Positions 62,916 to 64,000 of a stretch of 64,000 nt of DNA are shown one piece after another. Both the position numbers and the translations under genes were made by a program. Every line of letters starts with the position of its first letter. Position 1 is the first letter of the stretch. The DNA comes from a gamma proteobacterium symbiont of Ctena orbiculata (GTDB lineage Bacteria > Pseudomonadota > Gammaproteobacteria > Chromatiales > Chromatiaceae), in NCBI GenBank assembly GCA_003094535.1, contig NATV01000111.1, positions 1 to 64,000 on the forward strand, read 5' to 3'. Below the pieces are notes generated by a model that ran no database searches, had not been told where the DNA came from, and saw only the letters and a program-made list of their open reading frames with translations.

Positions 62916-63595
62916 GTACAACGGAAAACGACAAACCTTTGGTGATCATCGGCAGCGGTGGCCATGCCGGCTGTCTGCTGGATGTGGCCCAACTCGCAGC
63001 TTTTACAGTCGCAGGGTTTATCGACCGCACCCGAAGCGCCGGGGCGCTTGTCAACGGGCTTCCGGTATTGGGCGGGGACGAATTGCTATTCGACACCGCC
63101 TTTACCGCCAGGCACCGTTTCGCCGTCGGCATCGGTAATCCGGTTGCACGCCGGCGCTACGGCGAGCTGCTCTTGGAAAAGGGTGCTGATTGCCCCGCCA
63201 TCGTCAACCCATCCTGCTACGTCTCTCCCTATGCGACGCTGGGCAGGGGGGTGTTGTTGATGGGTATGAACGCCGTCAACCATGGCGCAAGGCTGGATGA
63301 TTTCGTTGCCCTGGACTGGCAGGTCACCATCGGTCACGGATCCCACCTCGGCAGCGCGGTGTTTGCCGGTCCGGGGAGCCGGGTCGCCGGAGACGTGGTA
63401 TGCGGCAAGGATAGCTACCTGGGGCTGGGTAGCCAGGTTATCGAGCAGGTGAAGATCGGCCGTGGCAGCCTTATCGGTGCCGGTTCCACCGTCACCCGCG
63501 ACATACCCGATAATGTGGTCGCGGTAGGATCCCCCGCCAAAGTGATTCGGGAGCATAACCAAGCGCAGGTGGATATGGGGCCGGGTCTCCTGTAA
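62912..63595 (+). CDS. NeuD/PglD-type acyltransferase
   Basis: 227 residues: N-terminal PglD nucleotide/sugar-binding domain (LVIIGSGGHAGCLLDVA) and C-terminal left-handed beta-helix with hexapeptide repeats (IGHGSHLGSAVFAGPGSRVAGDVVCG...), catalytic His in GSHLG-like turns. It transfers an acetyl or other acyl group to an amino-sugar. Coupling to the AMP ligase suggests an unusual acyl group may be loaded and transferred. Confidence 0.9.
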   Translation: MSTTENDKPLVIIGSGGHAGCLLDVAQLAAFTVAGFIDRTRSAGALVNGLPVLGGDELLFDTAFTARHRFAVGIGNPVARRRYGELLLEKGADCPAIVNPSCYVSPYATLGRGVLLMGMNAVNHGARLDDFVALDWQVTIGHGSHLGSAVFAGPGSRVAGDVVCGKDSYLGLGSQVIEQVKIGRGSLIGAGSTVTRDIPDNVVAVGSPAKVIREHNQAQVDMGPGLL

Positions 63596-63603
63596 TGGTT
63601 CGC

Positions 63604-64000
63604 CTAGCCTTTTCTCAGATAGAGCGTATCGCCCAGGGTAAAGGCGTGATCGAATCGTCCGCTTGCCAGCAGCTCGTCTCCGGCCCGTTTCGGCCCGTCG
63701 CCAAAGGCCCAGTGGTAGTCATCCAACAGGACCCAGCCACCCGGCATGACATAGGGCTCCCAGGTCTCGAGGTCCCGCCGTACATGGTTGTATTCGTGAT
63801 TCGCATCGACATGGAGCAGTGAGATCTTCCCGGCGACTGCTAGGGAGCCTAGATAGGGGCTCCGCAGGACACCCTCAGCAACCGCCTGTTCGTAGCGAGC
63901 GATCGCCTTGGTCGAAATATCGCGAATATATGCAGCATTGGTCAGCAATGAGAGGTTGCTGATATAGACCCGGAATATCTTTTCGAAATCGATGCTATCC
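63604..64000 (-). CDS. SAM-dependent methyltransferase, partial (runs off the window)
   Basis: The reading frame is open from the stop at 63604 through 64000, so only the C-terminal 130 or so residues are seen. ISLLHVDANHEYNHVRRDLETW and PGGWVLLDDYH match the Methyltransf_24/TylF-type class, with the Asp-His metal pair. A TTG at 63948 could act as an internal start but the frame clearly continues upstream. Confidence 0.75.
   Translation of the reverse strand, partial: DSIDFEKIFRVYISNLSLLTNAAYIRDISTKAIARYEQAVAEGVLRSPYLGSLAVAGKISLLHVDANHEYNHVRRDLETWEPYVMPGGWVLLDDYHWAFGDGPKRAGDELLASGRFDHAFTLGDTLYLRKG

Noticed and set aside
1..64000. tRNA, rRNA or tmRNA genes
   Set aside because: None was recognised by eye on either strand; a covariance-model scan would be needed to exclude a divergent one.

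Overview
The window is a gammaproteobacterial-type chromosome segment. This is inferred from gene families and GC-rich coding; no rRNA or other taxonomic marker is present. From about 3.2 kb to 58 kb it is dominated by genes for oxidising methanol to CO2: a lanthanide-type PQQ methanol dehydrogenase (xoxF), PQQ synthesis (pqqABCDE), the tetrahydromethanopterin/methanofuran-linked C1 pathway (fae, mtdB, mch, fhcABCD), much of the H4MPT and methanofuran biosynthetic set, and an NAD-dependent formate dehydrogenase. The SoxYZ-like carrier and 'quinoprotein relay' accessories fit a methylotroph of the sulfur-oxidiser/Chromatiales kind, but the exact lineage cannot be read from this window.

Layout. 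(1) 1-3.1 kb is AT-rich and looks like the distal end of an integron cassette array: two well-formed attC sites flank a HEAT-like protein and a tandem-TIR protein, followed by a membrane protein and a C39-like peptidase. (2) 3.2-9.3 kb holds nfeD-slipin, a DmrB/AfpA-like flavoprotein, a sigma54-dependent AcoR-type activator and folP. (3) 9.7-14.1 kb is the formate dehydrogenase operon. (4) 14.4-29 kb is the XoxF system: metallohydrolase and SoxYZ-like carrier, an mxaD operon, a PQQ-linked ABC transporter operon, and xoxF-xoxG-xoxJ-rhodanese. (5) 29.5-34 kb holds a proline iminopeptidase, an inverted-repeat element and pqqABCDE. (6) 34.2-57.8 kb carries fhcBADC, then mptG-mtdB-orfY-mch-orf5-orf7-fae-orf17, then methanofuran genes (mfnD, mfnF, mfnE, mfnB) with pabB, a DHPS-like protein, a DUF447 protein, two PTPS-like proteins and a nucleotidyltransferase. 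(7) 58.5-64 kb is a different block (aminotransferase, sulfotransferase, methyltransferases, AMP ligase, acetyltransferase), probably for glycan or small-molecule decoration; its last gene runs off the window.

How it works together. XoxF, with PQQ and cytochrome XoxG, oxidises methanol to formaldehyde. Fae, MtdB, Mch and Fhc carry the carbon over H4MPT and methylofuran to formate. Formate dehydrogenase yields CO2 and NADH. Most of these operons are preceded by a -24/-12 (sigma54) promoter, several of them near-perfect matches. The window encodes one sigma54 activator (6288-8258). The simplest reading is one sigma54 regulon covering PQQ synthesis, XoxF, the H4MPT pathway and formate dehydrogenase.
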